A DNA stretch of 64,000 nt from Anaeramoeba flamelloides (taxonomy: Eukaryota > Metamonada > Anaeramoebidae). Made by a program: the position numbers and the translations under genes. The notes under the pieces were generated by a model that searched no databases, was not told the DNA's origin, and saw only the letters and a program-made list of their open reading frames with translations. Shown here piece after piece: positions 61,216-64,000 of the stretch (positions within the stretch are counted from its first letter, which is position 1; every line of letters starts with the position of its first letter). The DNA lies in the NCBI GenBank assembly GCA_027625915.1, contig JANTQA010000033.1:1984001-2048000 (forward strand). Reading direction: 5' to 3'.

Positions 61216-61700
61216 TAATACTCATTGCAAAAATTTGGACACACCCTAAATCAAAAAATAGAAAAATAAAACCTCAATTTATTGTATTTTTCCAAACATC
61301 ATATTAAGCCACATTAAAGTAACCCAGTATTAATGTTTTGATATGTAATCATTTTTATACAAATAAAATAATAGAATATAAAATAATTGACAAATAACGT
61401 AAAATAGGTCAGTAAACAGGAATAAAAATTGAGTTGTTAATTTTTTTTTCAATTTCACCAATAATTATTGACTGATGCTAGATTGAATACTATCAACGAA
61501 TATTATGTGAATTTCATTTTAACAAACTCAATATTAATCTTCTATCAATCATTGAAAAAAAGTTCTAGGTTCTTATTAAAGAAAGATACAAAATTACGAA
61601 AAAAATAAAATGATAACAAAAAATGGAAAAAAATTAAAAAAATGAAATAGTTTGTAAAATCAATAATTATTTCAATATGAATCAAAGTATTGTATTATTA
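61216..61700 (-). mobile_element. MITE family C, copy 3 (reversed)
   Basis: In reverse complement it reads like 44119-44648: 'gattttacaaactattt', 'gatagaagattaatattgag', 'actttaatgtggctt', and a terminal 'gtgtgtccaaatttttgcaa'. The outer end on the right is not clear, so 61700 is approximate. Confidence 0.65.
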
Positions 61701-62080
61701 TGTTATATATTTTTTTAAAAGTATCAAAAATATTTGAATAGATGCATACATAACAATATAAAAATTAATCATGTAACAGTATTTTCATTTAAATTAACAC
61801 AAATAATTTTTTTTTTAAATTTATTTTAATAGGGTATTTTTCTTTTCTTTTCAAACAATAAATAATCCAAAAGTTTGTATTTCATGAAGACCAACACCAA
61901 AATTGAACAAACTTTTATTAACAAAATTATTAATGAATATAGTTATTTTAACTCTCCTCAAAAATGATAAATTTACAAGATGATTTTTAAAGATATTATT
62001 TGTATTTTTGAAAAAAATAATTATTAATCACATTCCGTAGATTATTTATTTATTATTATAATCTTTTTATTGGTTTTCTA

Positions 62081-62277
62081 GAATCAGTTCCATTTTTAAG
62101 GCACAAACTTCAACAAAATTTAACGCACAATATGAATCTCTAATTAAGGCACAAAAATCAGATTCTAGTAAATAAATTGTATTAAAAATAAAAATTTCAA
62201 ATTTTGTGCCTTAATTTGAGATTTTTTGTGCCTTTATATTTCATTGAATATTTGTGCTTTAAAAGCGGTCCTGACTG
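62081..62277 (+). mobile_element. MITE family B, copy 3
   Basis: 197 bp, the same length as copy 1, between TA sites. The left end is worn (gaatcagttccat) while the right end keeps CTGACTG. The interior 'gattctagtaaataaattgt' and 'aaattttgtgccttaatttg' match the other copies. Confidence 0.85.
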
Positions 62278-64000
62278 TATTCCTTCCATTAATTCTCGGA
62301 TTAATGTATATAATTTTTAATTTGACCATTTAGATGATATTATAAATAATTTTTATAAATATAATAATTCTTTTTCGAATTTTCTCATTTTTTTTTATTG
62401 ATAAATTTTCTATAACTTCGCCTTTTTTAAAATAAATAAATAAATAAATAATTATTTTTTGATTTTTCGATATTTTATTTTTAATTAAAAAAGAGCCAAT
62501 AAAACTACACATTTAATATTCACGAATTTTTTATCAATATAAATAAAAACAAAATATATAAATCCTAGATGAATTAATTTTCACTATTTACTATTTAATA
62601 TAGAAATACTTCCATAAATAGTTTCCAAGAAAATAATCAAAAGTTTTATATCTTAATTTTTAGGAATTATACTATTTAATACCAAAATAAACACCATTTC
62701 ACTTAAAGATGCCCAACCAAAAATGAAAAATTTACACTTTTTTATGAATTAACTAATAAAGGATTATTTTTAAATAAGAGTAATATTAAATTTAGGATTA
62801 AAGTGGATATTTATAAACAGAATAATCAATTAAATTATAAATTTTTGAAAAGAATATAAAATACTAAAATATTTTTTGGGCAACTTTTATTGAAAAACCT
62901 TGTGCAAAATTTCTCAATTTATTCGAATGATTAAAATTGTCGACATTATGTTTTTTTATTAGTTAAAGTATAAATTTTGAAAATAAAATAAAAACCTCAA
63001 TTTTCTCAAAGTAAATTAGTGTTTCAATTTTTTTTTTAAATTGACTATTTGTAAAAAAATATATAAAACAAAGGGACAATTATTAAATTTCAAATTTGCT
63101 CAAATTCTCAGTTTTTTCAAAAAAGTTAATTATATTGAAATATATTGACTGTAGGTATTTAAAAACATCTTTACGGGTAGGTTAGTGCATGTTAAGGTAT
63201 GTTCAGTTAGAGTATGCTAGAGTAGGTTTTTGGTGTTTGAATGGTATACTAGAAAATTTTGGCAAGGGTTTTGAAAAAAAAAACAATTAAGAGAGGAATT
63301 ATACTTTCGCAACTTGTTTTAAGGGGTAAAAAATTTACACTTAACTTTGGTGGTTAAAATTGGATTTCGAACAAATTTTTAAAAATAATTTTTATTGATG
63401 ATTTCAAAATTTTGGATTTTCTACAATTTAGTAATAAAATACTACCAATCGCAAAATAATCGTTTTGCTATTTCCTCCTACAACTATAAATAAACATTAA
63501 AAACTTTCATAATAATGATAATAATTAAGAAACCCTTCAAAAATATGTAAAATTTCAATTTGACCAATTTTGAAATTTAATAATATACCCATATTTTTTC
63601 TTTTCGAGATTAGTTTCATTTATTCGATATTTATCATATAAAAGCCACATTATAAATACGGAGGTGTTTTTTTTTTGAATAAACATAAATTAAATTTAAT
63701 TTAAATGAATCTATTTTTTCTAAAAAAAAAAATAATAATAATACACTTTAAATAAAAGAAATCGAACAAAATCAAGATAAATAAAAAGTAAAAATATTAC
63801 TTTGTTTTTTTTTTATCAAATTTAAATTTGCAAGATACACGGTTTCTTTATTTATAGAAACTTTTTGATTCTATATTTTTGGATTTGAGAATCTGTTTTT
63901 TTATTTTGACTAATTATATCATGCAAACCGGATAAGACGGATTTTTTTTTTTTGAATGGTTGGATTTTTTTAGAAAGATCTTATTTTTTTATAAGTATCT

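Larger units (their letters stand above)
60807..64000. other. 3.2 kb terminal spacer, MITEs only
   Basis: No gene is visible to the window end. It holds a reversed family C element and family B copy 3. A G-richer patch 'ggttagtgcatgttaaggta' at about 63180 repeats loosely (gtta/gtag/gtat) without forming a regular telomere-like array. Confidence 0.55.

Noticed and set aside
63170-63240. Possible telomere-like or G-rich repeat
   Set aside because: The gtta/gtag/gtat units are irregular and not at a sequence end.
1-64000. A novel multi-gene defence, biosynthetic or mobile gene cluster
   Set aside because: All recognisable genes are unrelated housekeeping eukaryotic genes on both strands, with long repeat-filled gaps; nothing points to a shared system.

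Overview
This window is nuclear DNA from a very AT-rich unicellular eukaryote. Spliceosomal introns with GT...AG ends, poly-N and poly-Q tracts, Lys/Glu/Asn-rich low-complexity inserts and long AT-rich gaps between genes all point to a free-living protist. The style resembles Amoebozoa or Anaeramoeba-type genomes, but nothing here fixes the taxon. I see no rRNA, tRNA, CRISPR array, operon or any bacterial or viral gene.

Nine host genes are supported. Six have introns whose phases join cleanly, giving eleven introns; a seventh and eighth are single-exon (SF1-like, dilute-domain protein) and the ninth (TADA3-like) has one of those eleven introns. Left to right: an ATG2-like lipid-transfer protein of autophagy (minus, 2725-8844); a motor-less protein made of a myosin-V-type globular tail/dilute domain (plus, 12913-14439); a full-length NUP210/gp210 membrane nucleoporin (minus, 17390-23943); a TADA3/Ngg1-like SAGA adaptor (minus, 28107-30027); an SF1/branch-point-binding-like KH protein (minus, 37060-38604); a GPR107/108-type seven-TM GOST protein (plus, 39689-43802); the RNA polymerase II CTD phosphatase Ssu72 (plus, 46109-46924); a SIP5/DA2-like zinc-finger protein (plus, 51451-53020); and an SH3-PX-BAR sorting nexin of the SNX9/18/33 type (plus, 58759-60806). 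They are ordinary housekeeping functions (autophagy, nuclear pore, transcription, splicing, Golgi/endosome trafficking) with no sign of a shared pathway or cluster. All nine stop with TAA.

The large gaps are not empty. They hold several families of short inverted-repeat elements (MITEs) found by comparing copies within the window: a 417-458 bp family flanked by 3-bp TAA/TTA duplications (PIF/Harbinger-like), a 197-198 bp near-palindromic family in TA sites, a 0.5-0.7 kb family whose ends resemble those of a decayed 1.04 kb Tc1/mariner transposon at 35014-36055, and three further single inverted-repeat elements. One element sits in the second intron of the GPR107-like gene and another ends 78 bp before the Ssu72 start codon. 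Other parts of the gaps show only AT-rich sequence, microsatellites and hairpins. I did not find an undescribed multi-gene system; the main new content is the set of small transposable elements and a few domain oddities in the host genes.
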